Assembly (NCBI RefSeq): GCF_013396335.1 | Contig: NZ_JABWSY010000005.1 | Location: 248,001 to 312,000 of the forward strand | DNA length: 64,000 nt | Source of the DNA: Bacillus sp. EB106-08-02-XG196 | Lineage (GTDB): Bacteria; Bacillota; Bacilli; Bacillales; Cytobacillaceae | Direction of reading: 5' to 3' | In this document: one piece after another, positions 8,001 through 16,200 of the stretch | Position numbering within the stretch: position 1 is the first letter of the stretch | How the letters are laid out: each line of letters opens with the position of its first letter | Translations under genes and position numbers: made by a program | The notes under the pieces: model-generated | Told to the model about the DNA's origin: nothing | Database searches by the model: none | What the model saw: the letters and a program-made list of their open reading frames with translations, nothing else

Positions 8001-8715
8001 GTTAGGCAGATAAACAAAGGAAATATGCAGGTAAGAGGGAGCATTATGCAGGTAAGAAGAAAGTATCCGCAGGTGAGGGAATCGTTTCGGCAGATAAGAA
8101 TCATTTGGATAAAAAAGGTAATTGAAAAATAGTAACTTGTTCTATAATGAACGAAAAATACCGAGCGTAATACCAATTTTTAGGGAGTTCAGGTACCTGT
8201 ACCAGGCAACAGACTGGCTTTTTAGCTTGAAGTCTAGGTTAGGATTTTGTTAGGCAGATAAACAAAGGAAATATGCAGGTAAAACGGAGCATTATGCAGG
8301 TAAGAAGATAAAATCCGCAGGTGAAGGAATCATTTTGGCAGGTAAGAATTATTTGAAAAAAAAAGGTAATTGGGAAATGGAAACTTGTTCACGAAAAATA
8401 CCGAGCGTAATACCAGTTTTTTGGGAGTTTAGATACCTGAACCAGGTAACAGCCTGGCTTTTTAGCATGAAGTCTAGGTTAGGATTTTGTTAGGCAGATA
8501 AACAAAGGAAATATGCAGGTAAGCGGGAGTTTTATGCAGGTAAGAAGATAATATCCGCAGGTGAAGGAATCATTTTGGCAGGTAAGAATTTTTGGATAAA
8601 AAAGGTAATTAGGAAATACTAACTTGTTCTATAATAAACGGAAATACTGGCGTAGTACCTGTTTTTGGGAAGCTTAGATACCTGAACCAGGCTTTTTAGC
8701 TACAAGTCTAGAATA
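8001..8715. repeat. Three tandem 240-250-bp repeats, each with a five-word 21-bp phased array
   Basis: Copies begin at 8001, 8249 and 8489 (shared start GTTAGGCAGATAAAC). In every copy the tetramer GCAG of a GCAGGTAA/GCAGATAA word recurs at exact 21-bp steps: 8006, 8027, 8048, 8069, 8090; 8254, 8275, 8296, 8317, 8338; 8494, 8515, 8536, 8557, 8578. The second part of each copy carries ACTTGTTC, a GGTACCTG-type word and a GGCTTTTTAGC segment. In-frame stops in copies 2 and 3 argue against a coding role. The region has no gene. Confidence 0.92.
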
Positions 8716-8718
8716 TGG

Positions 8719-8746
8719 AAAAAGCAGTGGAATGCCACTGCTTTTT
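8719..8746. terminator. Terminator of the LysE-type gene
   Basis: AAAAAGCAGTGG and CCACTGCTTTTT form a symmetric stem with a 4-base loop. It can act on the minus strand for the exporter gene and on the plus strand for anything leaving the repeat region. Confidence 0.85.
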
Positions 8747-8760
8747 GAGGTACCAATCTA

Positions 8761-9387
8761 TTAATGTGCCTTTTCCAGTGCCAGTTTGATGCCGAAGCCA
8801 ATGAGAATAGTACCAGTGATTCCTTCCATAGCTGTTTGGGTTTTAGGCTTTTTCATAAAAGTACGAATCTGGTTAAGAAGGTAGATATAGAACAAAAACC
8901 AGACGGCGGTTAACAGTGTATAGGTGATTCCCATGATGAGAAACGGAATAAAAGAGGTGCTGCCGGAATCTACGAACTGTGGAAGGAAGGTTAGGAAAAA
9001 CACAGCTACTTTTGGATTTAAGAGATTCGTCAAAAACCCCTGCTTAAAACAAGACTTGTTATCATATTTGCTCTCGGCAGTCATTTCGGTGGCTGCTGTT
9101 TTATTTTGCTTTAATGCCCATAATGTCTTGATACCTAAATAAACTAGGTAGGCAGCACCGAAGTATTTGAAGACAGAAAATAATAAGGCTGACTTCACAA
9201 TAATCGCTGAAAGTCCGACAACCGCAGCCAGAGTATGGATGAGTAGAGCGCAACAAGTACCAAAGATTGTTCTAAACCCGCCAGTTCTTCCCACTGTCAG
9301 CGTATTTTTTGTCGCGATGGCGGTGTCAGGGCCAGGTAAAAGAATCAGTAAAATACACATAATCACAAACAAAAAGAAGTTCTCCAA
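8761..9387 (-). CDS. LysE/RhtB-family exporter
   Basis: A polytopic membrane protein of about 208 residues with the N-terminal LysE signature LLPGPDTAIATKNTL and about five to six hydrophobic helices. Family members export amino acids or similar metabolites; the substrate cannot be read from sequence. A frame from GTG 9399 exists, but GGAAGG touches that codon. TTG 9387 gives the usual family start (MENFFLFVIMC) with better spacing. It stands alone, opposite in direction to the sigma-factor operon, and ends at a strong terminator. Confidence 0.82.
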   Translation of the reverse strand: MENFFLFVIMCILLILLPGPDTAIATKNTLTVGRTGGFRTIFGTCCALLIHTLAAVVGLSAIIVKSALLFSVFKYFGAAYLVYLGIKTLWALKQNKTAATEMTAESKYDNKSCFKQGFLTNLLNPKVAVFFLTFLPQFVDSGSTSFIPFLIMGITYTLLTAVWFLFYIYLLNQIRTFMKKPKTQTAMEGITGTILIGFGIKLALEKAH

Positions 9388-9473
9388 AATAATCAGCACC
9401 TTCCGAGTAAAAATGGTTAAAATTACTTTATCATAAATATTTTGAATTATGTTTCACTTTTTAAAAAATAGTT

Positions 9474-9499
9474 TGTAACCTTTTGCATGTTCGTTTGTC
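9474..9499 (+). promoter_or_regulatory. Possible ECF-type promoter of the sigma operon
   Basis: TGTAAC (9474-9479), 16 bp, then TGTC (9496-9499). This roughly fits the TGAAAC-N16-CGTC pattern of ECF sigma factors and would suit autoregulation of the downstream sigma gene. The match is imperfect. Confidence 0.35.
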
Positions 9500-9524
9500 A
9501 TTATCAGTGGAGGGAGAGGGAGAC

Positions 9525-10007
9525 ATGACAGATCCGCTGGAAGAGATGTATCAGGCATACAAAGATCCGGTTTTCCGTTATCTTCGCAACATGTGCCACA
9601 GCACCACAATTGCCGAAGAATTAACACATGATACGTTTATTAAGGTCTTCAAGGGATTTGGTCGGTTTCGCGGCGAGTCTTCCCTTAAAACATGGCTTTT
9701 TAAAATTGCGCGTAATACATATTTGAATGAAGCAATGAAATTTTCACAACGGAATGAGCTTCCTTATGCGGAGCCGGAGCTTCAGTCTGGCGGAACAATC
9801 CGGAACATCGAAACAGAAATGATGGTAAGACAAACTTTTCAAAAGCTAACGGAACAAGAAAAAACACTTCTGGTTTTAAGGGATCAAGGTTTTTCGCTTA
9901 GCGAGATGGCGGATATCCTTGCCCAGACAGAAGGCAGCATAAAGGTCGGAATTCATCGCGCGAAAAAGAAGTTTAAAAAATACTATCTTGAAGGGGAGGG
10001 GGAATGA
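9525..10007 (+). CDS. ECF-type RNA polymerase sigma factor
   Basis: 160 residues. Region 2 is visible at residues 6-75 (the stretch around EEMYQAYKDPVFRYLRNM, then ELTHDTFIKVFKGFGRF). Region 4 is at about 100-155 (LTEQEKTLLVLRDQGFSLSEMADIL, then GSIKVGIHRAKKKFKK). The ATG at 9525 follows a GGGAGAGGGAGA ribosome site; the longer frame from 9483 has none. The stop overlaps the start of the next gene (ATGA), indicating translational coupling with its cognate anti-sigma factor. The stimulus is unknown. Confidence 0.9.
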   Translation: MTDPLEEMYQAYKDPVFRYLRNMCHSTTIAEELTHDTFIKVFKGFGRFRGESSLKTWLFKIARNTYLNEAMKFSQRNELPYAEPELQSGGTIRNIETEMMVRQTFQKLTEQEKTLLVLRDQGFSLSEMADILAQTEGSIKVGIHRAKKKFKKYYLEGEGE

Positions 10008-11455
10008 AGGTGAAGTTGAATTGCAGTCTAGTAGAAGATTTATATCCTTTGTATGTAGAAAATGAATTAAGGCCGGAAAACCGCCTGGCAGTGGAAGAGC
10101 ATTTACAGCACTGCAGGGAGTGCAGGGAATTGTATCAAAAGGGATCTGGATTTTCAGAGTTATCTCTTTCCTCTGAGGAGACATTATCGAAGGAAGTCGA
10201 TGACAGGATCAGGATCACCTTCAGACTGAGAAGGATGAAAGTGATTGCGGCCTTTCTGGCTGCCGTTATTATTGTATCTGGCATCAATTTGTATGCTGCG
10301 AACCGTGAAAAAGTTGCCACCCTTCTCGATGGTGTTTATCTATATGCAGAGTCACTTAAAGAACTAGCGGAAAATCCATATGAAATCGATCGAAACGGGC
10401 AACTTCTATCGTATGCAGCGGAAGATATTGTGGATTTAGACGAGGAATTGCTTTGGTTTGAGCGTAAAAATGCCCCTCTTCTCGTTAATAGCCAGGAGCT
10501 CGATGAAATGGCGGCAACTCTTAGGGAGCGAAAAAGCCAGGGGTTTGAGGATGAAACGGACCTTAAGGCGGTTGACCTTTTACAAACGTACTCCAGCACT
10601 TTATTTAAGCATGTCGGGAAGGAATATAATGAATTCCATCATGGCTATAGTTCATATTTTGAGTTTTTAGATACAGAAGGAATCGGTAATCCAATTAGAA
10701 AAATAAATGAACTCGCGTTTTTTTATAACAGATACCACAAGCTTCCTTCCGAGATGAACCTAATAAAAGAGAAAGATCTGAAAGAGATAATAAGAACGGC
10801 ATTCCATGCAAAGAATGGCAAGGTTAAATTAGAAAAAATGAATGATCATTATGGAATGTATCGGTTTGACCTTCAACAAGGAAAAACCAAAATCGATGGT
10901 GAAATGGACGGTTATTCCGGAATGATTATAACTGCCTTTAATTATGGACATCAAATAAATGAACAAAAGCCTCTTGAACAGAGGGAGGTCATAAAAAAAG
11001 CAGAACAAATGCTTAAGGCGATTTACGGGAAAACCGCGGCCTTTGAAATAAAGGTCGAACCAAACAAGGAAGAGATCGAAGGACAGCACAATCTTTATCG
11101 TTTTAGGTTCACTCCCCTTGCAGGAGAATACAAGCTGCACTTCCCACTGGGAGAGCCGTTTGTCATCGAATTTGATGCGGGAACCGGAGAATTTTTCATG
11201 TTGTCGGCACAGCCACCACTTCAATCCAGAGAGTTATTCTCGAAAGATTATCAGGAAAAGCTAAGCCAAGCTTCACTTGAAACCAAGGCAGAGCAAATTA
11301 CAGGTGAAAAGGTAAAAACCATTGGAACTGGCATCATTTACTCAACCGTTTCGGCTGACTATGTCCTCGTCTATGTTTTTGAAGGAAAGGAAAACAAGAT
11401 TTATTTCAATGCCGAAACGGGCATAGTGGAAAGACCCTATTTATTTATTCATTAA
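10004..11455 (+). CDS. Zinc-finger anti-sigma factor with large outer domain
   Basis: 483 residues. The N-terminus carries the ZAS/zf-HC2 motif: H in EEHLQHCRECRELY with CxxC, about residues 32-42. A single membrane helix follows at about 78-98 (AAFLAAVIIVSGINLY). The remaining 380 residues lie outside and have PepSY/YpeB-like features near the end (repeated VIEFDAGTGEFFM-type strands). It should sequester the sigma factor encoded just upstream at the membrane. The outer part is much longer than in typical anti-sigma factors of 80-250 residues, so it may sense a cell-envelope ligand. Confidence 0.85.
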   Translation: MKVKLNCSLVEDLYPLYVENELRPENRLAVEEHLQHCRECRELYQKGSGFSELSLSSEETLSKEVDDRIRITFRLRRMKVIAAFLAAVIIVSGINLYAANREKVATLLDGVYLYAESLKELAENPYEIDRNGQLLSYAAEDIVDLDEELLWFERKNAPLLVNSQELDEMAATLRERKSQGFEDETDLKAVDLLQTYSSTLFKHVGKEYNEFHHGYSSYFEFLDTEGIGNPIRKINELAFFYNRYHKLPSEMNLIKEKDLKEIIRTAFHAKNGKVKLEKMNDHYGMYRFDLQQGKTKIDGEMDGYSGMIITAFNYGHQINEQKPLEQREVIKKAEQMLKAIYGKTAAFEIKVEPNKEEIEGQHNLYRFRFTPLAGEYKLHFPLGEPFVIEFDAGTGEFFMLSAQPPLQSRELFSKDYQEKLSQASLETKAEQITGEKVKTIGTGIIYSTVSADYVLVYVFEGKENKIYFNAETGIVERPYLFIH

Positions 11456-11593
11456 GCTTTTGTAATAACTGGTGAAGGCAGATCCTTCGATGGTTTGCCA
11501 AATACAAGTAACGGTATATGATTCGAAACGAATATAAAGAAATTGTCTTGTACAATATATATTAAGAATAAATACAAATTAGAGGTGTATCAA

Positions 11594-11956
11594 ATGGGAC
11601 AATCACTTTATGAAAACGTCGGTGGAGAAGAGGCAATTGAAAAAGTCGTTGATTATTTTTACAATGAATTAGTTTTGAAAGATCCAACTGTAAATTCCTT
11701 CTTTGAAAAAACAGATATGGAGAAACAACGTCGCCATCAAACAAAATTTATTAGTTTTGCCCTTGGAGGTCCTAATAAATATTCTGGTCAATCAATGGCA
11801 AAAGCTCATAAGGGAATGAACTTGCAACCTGAGCATTTTGATGCTATTGCAAAACATCTTCATGATGCTCTTGCTCATTTTGGGGTAAAAGAGGAGGACA
11901 TTGATACAGCTTTAACTCAAGTAGCTTCATTAAGAGATGATATTTTGTATAAATAA
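11594..11956 (+). CDS. glbN: Group I truncated haemoglobin
   Basis: 120 residues, ATG 11594 behind AGAGGTG. It has typical trHbN features: an N-terminal LYENVGGEEAIEKVVDYFY, the DMEKQRRHQTKF helix, the ALGGPNKY glycine motif, and the proximal histidine in MAKAHKGMNL (near 77). This family binds haem and O2 or NO. B. subtilis YjbI belongs to group II, so this is a different subgroup. It is monocistronic, with a hairpin just after the stop. Confidence 0.9.
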   Translation: MGQSLYENVGGEEAIEKVVDYFYNELVLKDPTVNSFFEKTDMEKQRRHQTKFISFALGGPNKYSGQSMAKAHKGMNLQPEHFDAIAKHLHDALAHFGVKEEDIDTALTQVASLRDDILYK

Positions 11957-11975
11957 ATGAATTTTTCATCCAAAA

Positions 11976-12007
11976 ACGAGCTACCATTCTTGGTGGGTTC
12001 TCTTTTT
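11976..12007 (+). terminator. Likely glbN terminator
   Basis: An imperfect stem (GAG-TACCA with TGGTG-CTC) around TTCT, followed by five T. Confidence 0.5.
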
Positions 12008-12109
12008 AGTTAACAGCTGATGTAACAGTATTTATAAGGAAGCTTAGTTTTCGTTTGCTTAATGTTGTTAAACTAAAGTGTGCTTTTGATCGTAATTTTG
12101 AACTGCACC

Positions 12110-12137
12110 CCAATTGTTAGACACACCTAACAATTGG
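12110..12137. repeat. Inverted repeat, probable IS3-family end remnant
   Basis: CCAATTGTTAG and CTAACAATTGG form a perfect 11-bp inverted repeat with a 6-base spacer. It is preceded by GAACTGCACC and followed by GGAGGTACATTC. This layout resembles the terminal region and transposase leader of IS150-type IS3 elements. No transposase remains. Confidence 0.45.
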
Positions 12138-12168
12138 AGGTACATTCTTTTGGTCTTATTTATTATAC

Positions 12169-12540
12169 CTATAATACGAAGTTTTCTCTTTTTAATACAG
12201 GCAAATATACTCCAAGTGATTGTCCATCTCTATACTTAAAAATAGCTACAGGTGTTTTATTACTAGAAATATAACCTTCTATTATTTCGTTGAAACAAAT
12301 TTCATTTTCAGAAATGAAGTAATCTCTTGTAAAAGGCATTTCTGGTGTTAGAGTAAATACATCATATCCTCCAATATCTTTATAATCACGACTAGGCAAA
12401 TCATATTCATCTCTTCTTCTTGCAGCCTCTTGATACATCCCTTTAATATAAAGGACAATTTCATCAGAAAAAACATGCTTTAATGGATCAAAATCATCGT
12501 ATTTCACCCATCCATTTACTCTTGCTATATGTTTCTCCAC
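12169..12540 (-). CDS. Unknown 123-residue soluble protein
   Basis: Starts at GTG 12540 with GGGGAGAA 5 bases upstream. The sequence (MEKHIARVNGWVKYDD...) is acidic, has no membrane segment or signal, and alternates short strands and helices. It contains VAIFKYRDGQSLGVYLPVL near the end. I do not recognise the family. It stands alone between the haemoglobin gene and a long AT-rich gap, next to an insertion-element remnant, so it may be accessory. Confidence 0.65.
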   Translation of the reverse strand: MEKHIARVNGWVKYDDFDPLKHVFSDEIVLYIKGMYQEAARRRDEYDLPSRDYKDIGGYDVFTLTPEMPFTRDYFISENEICFNEIIEGYISSNKTPVAIFKYRDGQSLGVYLPVLKRENFVL

Positions 12541-13028
12541 CCAAATTCTCCCCTTTATTTAAATAATAAGTAAGACTATAATTGACTCTCATAGTATAGA
12601 TTTAACATATTAATTTTATCAGAATATTTTGACTTATACTAGTTTCCAAATGTTAAAACTTTGAGAGAGTCCCTATTGGATCTCTTTATTTTTGATTCTA
12701 CAAACTTAGAAAATTTTAACGATTCAGGATAATATTCGTAAATCAATGAAACAGGAAACTTTACTCTTCAAATAAAGGGTGCATTAGAAGATGTCTTTCA
12801 ACGCTCTTTTTTATGAGTAAATGCTTTCATTGAAATGTTTAATCCACATAAGATTGTGATGAAATGCACTTAAACTATCGGGGGTGTTGATCCAGGAGGA
12901 TTAACGCTTCTTTTTGTTGAACTTTATTGAAGTAACGCACCTTTAGTGGAACGGGAATTCATAATATTTCCTTTTTATTAGCGAGTTCTGTTAAATGTTA
13001 AAATTAATAAAAACAATTGGGGATTTTA
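12541..13028. other. AT-rich intergenic stretch
   Basis: No gene seen. It holds scattered degenerate intergenic words (AAAGGGTGCATTAG at about 12775, AACGCACC at about 12933) of the kind common in Bacillaceae, and short T-runs. No convincing promoter or RNA structure was found. Confidence 0.5.
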
Positions 13029-13094
13029 ATGGTTAGCGTAATTGGAAGGTACAATGGAAGTGATTTGGGAGGGGAAATGAAAAATGGTTCATAA
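13029..13094 (+). other. Leader micro-ORF (MVSVIGR type), copy 1
   Basis: A 21-codon frame beginning MVSVIGRYNG follows TTGGGGATTTTA and overlaps the start of the lipoprotein gene at 13084 by 11 bases. The same DNA (about 40 bp, AATTGGGGATTTTA through GGAAG) recurs before the gene at 20821. It could be a coupled leader peptide or a fragment of a duplicated gene start. Confidence 0.45.
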
Positions 13095-13626
13095 ATATTT
13101 TGGTATAGTAGTTGTACTTGGCACAATCCTGCTGTCAGCTTGCAGCGTAGATAATACTGAACAAAAAGTTAAAGAAAATACCTCTGTTGAGGATAAAGAA
13201 ATTGTCGAAAGCTCTACTACTGAATTAAACCCTTTTGAAATGTCTGCTAAAGAAGAAGAGGTTTATAGCAATTTTCAAATTGATATAAATTTAAAGCATC
13301 TAAGCGGATTAGAACCAATAAGTATTGCGAAGTTATATGTTAAAGCAGGGTTTGATAAAAAATATGATGTTCAATATGCTTTATATACAGACAGAGAAGG
13401 ATATGTTCAATGGTCAAAAGAAGAGGATAAAAAAATCCCTGAATCTGATAGAGGCTCTGATGAACAGAACATAAAACAATTTAAAAATATCGACAAAGGA
13501 ACATTTGTACAAACGAGTGATTACGAAGGATATATTGAATATGATTCAGGTGAAGGAATAAATGGTTTTCAGATGATAAAAAATGAAGATGGGATATGGC
13601 AAGTGTCATTTTTACCTATTCAATAG
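13084..13626 (+). CDS. Putative lipoprotein, unknown function
   Basis: 180 residues with a type II signal peptide: a short basic start, a hydrophobic stretch and the lipobox LLSAC (Cys near 20). The mature protein is acidic and Lys/Glu-rich, with the segment KLYVKAGFDKKYDVQYALY around residue 90. GGGAGGGGAAATG precedes the ATG. It is likely anchored to the outer face of the membrane. Family not recognised. It overlaps a leader micro-ORF and is followed 67 bp later by a cupredoxin gene. Confidence 0.75.
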   Translation: MVHKYFGIVVVLGTILLSACSVDNTEQKVKENTSVEDKEIVESSTTELNPFEMSAKEEEVYSNFQIDINLKHLSGLEPISIAKLYVKAGFDKKYDVQYALYTDREGYVQWSKEEDKKIPESDRGSDEQNIKQFKNIDKGTFVQTSDYEGYIEYDSGEGINGFQMIKNEDGIWQVSFLPIQ

Positions 13627-13693
13627 GGGTCCCCCTGGCCTCATAATATTTGATGAATTGGAAAAAATAGTGATAGGAAAGGAGGGATTGCGA

Positions 13694-14083
13694 ATGTTTG
13701 TAAAAAAGGGGTTAACAGGATTGGTCGTTTTGCTTGCGTTGATTATGGTTGTGGCCACTCCAGGCTCACTAGGTGTATTTGCCGAATCGGGTATCGTAAC
13801 ACAACCTACGGAGACGGTGAAAGCGATTGAGGTCGAGTTGAACGATGATTACTTTAATCCGAAAGTCATCACGATTTCCAATGGAAGAACGACAACGTTG
13901 ATATTGAAAAACAAAGGTAAGAAAGAACACACCTTCACAGTGGAAAAGCTCGGAATTGACGCCGAAGTCCAGCCGGGAAAAGAAAAAACCATTACCGTGA
14001 AACCGAATAAGCCAGATACATATGAACTGATATGTCGGTACCATTTCAATGAAGGAATGGTTGGAAAAGTAATAGTCAATTAA
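13694..14083 (+). CDS. Secreted cupredoxin-domain protein
   Basis: 129 residues from ATG 13694 (AAAGGAGGG upstream). A signal peptide covers residues 1-32 (VLLALIMVVATPGSLGVFA). The mature part is a single cupredoxin fold with the expected copper ligands: His in KKEHTF, Cys and His in ELICRYH, Met in NEGMVGK. This family binds copper in electron transfer or copper handling outside the membrane. The stop is followed at once by a strong terminator. The longer frame from 13583 overlaps the lipoprotein and is not used. Confidence 0.85.
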   Translation: MFVKKGLTGLVVLLALIMVVATPGSLGVFAESGIVTQPTETVKAIEVELNDDYFNPKVITISNGRTTTLILKNKGKKEHTFTVEKLGIDAEVQPGKEKTITVKPNKPDTYELICRYHFNEGMVGKVIVN

Positions 14084-14084
14084 C

Positions 14085-14113
14085 AAGCAGGGCCTATCGG
14101 GCCTTGCTTTTTT
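14085..14113 (+). terminator. Cupredoxin gene terminator
   Basis: AAGCAGGGCC and GGGCCTTGCTT around TATC, followed by six T. Confidence 0.9.
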
Positions 14114-14389
14114 AATAGGCAACGGTAGGAACTTGCTTATTATGTTAATAAAAAAATCGGTGCAAGAGTTCAAGATCATAATGAGTTGTTGCGGCAGTTC
14201 ATTTTTTTATTGTGCTAACCTGCCACTTATATACAGTATTAGCAACAAAACCTTCGAAAGGTGCACCTTTTATCTTTGTTTATATGTAACCATAGATAAG
14301 CGATTAAGGTCTTGTCTTGGAGCCTCTAAGTGTATTTGGAAATTAAAAAATGCTGTATATATAGGAGTATGTTTTTTGAATGTAAAAAA

Positions 14390-14435
14390 AGCCAAAATAT
14401 GCAAGTTGTGCATAAAAACTTGCATATTTTAGGCT
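14390..14435. terminator. Long hairpin, terminator-like
   Basis: AAAATATGCAAGTT pairs with AACTTGCATATTTT, extended outward by AGCC/GGCT. Total stem is about 18 bp around a 9-base loop. No gene ends here; the frame that crosses it (14133-14432) is not credible. Confidence 0.7.
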
Positions 14436-14889
14436 TGTTAATTTTATTCGTTACTGTGTTAAAGCCCCCGTTACTTTAAGTACATTACTTCACAAAGGGA
14501 TATAAAAAGAGAAGAGGTTATTGCAAAATGACTCTGTTAAAAATACTTACATTTGACTGACAACAAAAAGAGGAATGATTATATCCTCTTCTTCAACTGT
14601 AACCTGCCCCGTTAGTAAAAAAACGACTACTTTATTCAGCAATCGCTATCCTTTGGACAATTAGAATAAGCTGCCTGAAAGACAACCTTGTGCTTCACCA
14701 ATAATTCTCAAGGCATAACCTAGGGAAATGTCAATATTGTAAATCATTTTAATTTTATTTAATAAAAAAAATGCAGCCCTTTTTTTATTATCGTGATATA
14801 AGTTTAAGCTTGTCCGTTTTTATTACATAGTATGTAGTATGTAAGGGGCCCCTTATAGAATTTCTTAATTAGAAAGGGGGGAAGAATAA
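14436..14889. other. Intergenic region with palindromes
   Basis: No gene seen. It contains a hairpin AAGAGGA/TCCTCTT near 14568-14590 and a loop-free 14-bp palindrome TAAGGGGCCCCTTA at 14842-14855, just after a GTATGTAGTATGTA direct repeat. The palindrome lies 35 bp before the start of the 58-residue gene and could be its operator. Confidence 0.45.
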
Positions 14890-15066
14890 ATGGCAATTTC
14901 TATTTTACAAGATGGTGGTATTCTTGAAAATCTTCTTTGTGAATTAGGGAGACTTGTTTTGTTCCTTCTTTTAACTCTTGCTATCATTGTTGCTCAACTA
15001 TTTGGCTTCGATCCTGCACCAATTATAGCCGCTAGAGACGCTATTGCTACAGCTGAATGCCCATAG
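14890..15066 (+). CDS. 58-residue hydrophobic peptide
   Basis: ATG 14890 follows AAAGGGGGG. The product (MAISILQDGGILENLL...AIATAECP) has one strong membrane segment (about residues 22-40), two cysteines (one ahead of the helix, one next to the C-terminus) and little charge. It is followed by a strong terminator at 15132, so it is a complete transcription unit. The coiled-coil gene at 15325 follows. The family is not recognised; a spore-surface, bacteriocin-like or small membrane protein are all possible. Confidence 0.65.
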   Translation: MAISILQDGGILENLLCELGRLVLFLLLTLAIIVAQLFGFDPAPIIAARDAIATAECP

Positions 15067-15131
15067 TAATATCGCCACAGCAAAAACTTACGCTTATCTT
15101 TTAGGAGTTCCTAATGTATAAGCGGATAACT

Positions 15132-15180
15132 CTAGAAGATTATTTAAAAATAAAATAATCTTCTAGGTTATTTTATTTTT
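15132..15180 (+). terminator. Terminator of the 58-residue gene
   Basis: CTAGAAGATTATT and AATAATCTTCTAG form a perfect 13-bp stem, followed by a T-rich tail. Confidence 0.9.
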
Positions 15181-15324
15181 AAACGAAAGGTAATTGTTTT
15201 TATGAGAACAAATAGGAAGGGTATTAGATCCATGAAGGATATGATATTATCACACTTCATTTGATAAACGACATATATTAAGGATTTATTTTAATTTATA
15301 TATAACGAAAAAGGCGGTTACAAT

Positions 15325-15774
15325 ATGAATGAACATATAGAGGAAAATAGTGAGAATAACAATGTAGATAAGGAGACTGGTAATAGTAATAATCTAACCA
15401 GCAATTTAATAAAAAATGAAAAGTCTATGGATTTAAATTCTATCATGCAACTGGCAACATCTCTTCTAAAAAACGATACGCTCATGAATTCTGTTGCGGG
15501 TCTTAATAAAAATAAACAAAACTCTACTCTCCCTGTATCTAAGGTTTCAGAAAATCAAGAAAATACAGAGTTGGTTTCTTTATATCAAAAATTGGAGAAA
15601 ATCGCCAATGATATTTCTAAAATTAAACAAGAAAATGTAATATTGGCTTCATTATCTCAAAAACTTGAGAATATCGAAAATGAAATTTCAGAATTAAAAA
15701 AAGAACTACAAGACAAACAGAACGCAACTTATTCAATAAAACATTTAAAAATAATTAGAAATAGTGATATATAA
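15325..15774 (+). CDS. Coiled-coil protein of unknown function
   Basis: 149 residues, ATG after AAGGCGG. The first 45 residues are Asn/Glu/Ser-rich and probably disordered. A short helix (MDLNSIMQLATSLL) follows, with a coiled coil at about 85-135 made of two similar units (LVSLYQKLEKIANDISKIK and LASLSQKLENIENEISELK). The repeat suggests internal duplication. No signal or membrane segment. It may act with the adjacent 58-residue peptide, which has its own terminator. Function unknown. Confidence 0.65.
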   Translation: MNEHIEENSENNNVDKETGNSNNLTSNLIKNEKSMDLNSIMQLATSLLKNDTLMNSVAGLNKNKQNSTLPVSKVSENQENTELVSLYQKLEKIANDISKIKQENVILASLSQKLENIENEISELKKELQDKQNATYSIKHLKIIRNSDI

Positions 15775-16003
15775 GGTTAATCCATAGCTAGCTGCTGAAG
15801 GAACTAACAGTCTTCTAGTATTGCAAGAAAAATTGGATTTCATAAAACTGAACTAATTTTGGTGGAAAACTACTTGTAAATCCGAAATAATCCTCTAATT
15901 TTCTTGGATAGATTTTTTCTTTGAAATATGGGGGATTATCATAGGTTTTTTTTCACTGTTAGAATAAAATATATTGTAAAAAGAAATTTTGTCCATTTTC
16001 CTT
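15775..16003. other. AT-rich gap before IS110 remnant
   Basis: No gene seen. T-rich segments near 15943-15955 could end transcription of the coiled-coil gene, but the stem is weak. Confidence 0.4.
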
Positions 16004-16028
16004 AACCATCCTTTTTAGGATGGTTTTG
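16004..16028 (+). terminator. Hairpin with T-run
   Basis: AACCATCC and GGATGGTT around TTTTTA, followed by TTGT. It lies just upstream of the IS110 leader and probably terminates the coiled-coil gene. Confidence 0.7.
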
Positions 16029-16200
16029 TATTGGGGCGAAATTTGTATATCTCCAATACATAAGCGACAGCCTATTACACTAACGCACCCATTAGCATTC
16101 CTGTAGATGGTTAAATTTGAACTTTGAAAAAAATAGAGCCCCTCAGTAAGATATGAGTATAGACACCACTCTAACTCAAAAACTTAGGAGGAACCCTACT
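16029..16200 (+). other. Leader of the IS110 remnant, possible bridge-RNA region
   Basis: In IS110-type elements the non-coding stretch before the transposase encodes a bridge RNA that pairs with donor and target DNA. Here 170 bp separate the hairpin at 16004 from the transposase start. They include TATTGG/CCAATA at about 16029-16060 as a foldable segment. No element boundary could be fixed, so this is only positional evidence. Confidence 0.3.

Noticed and set aside
7944..8132. Plus-strand frame with xQVRxxx heptads
   Set aside because: Same cause; copies 2 and 3 of the repeat carry in-frame stops, so coding is not maintained.
14133..14432. 99-residue frame rich in Cys
   Set aside because: No ribosome site, ends inside a terminator-like hairpin, and composition is unlike real proteins.
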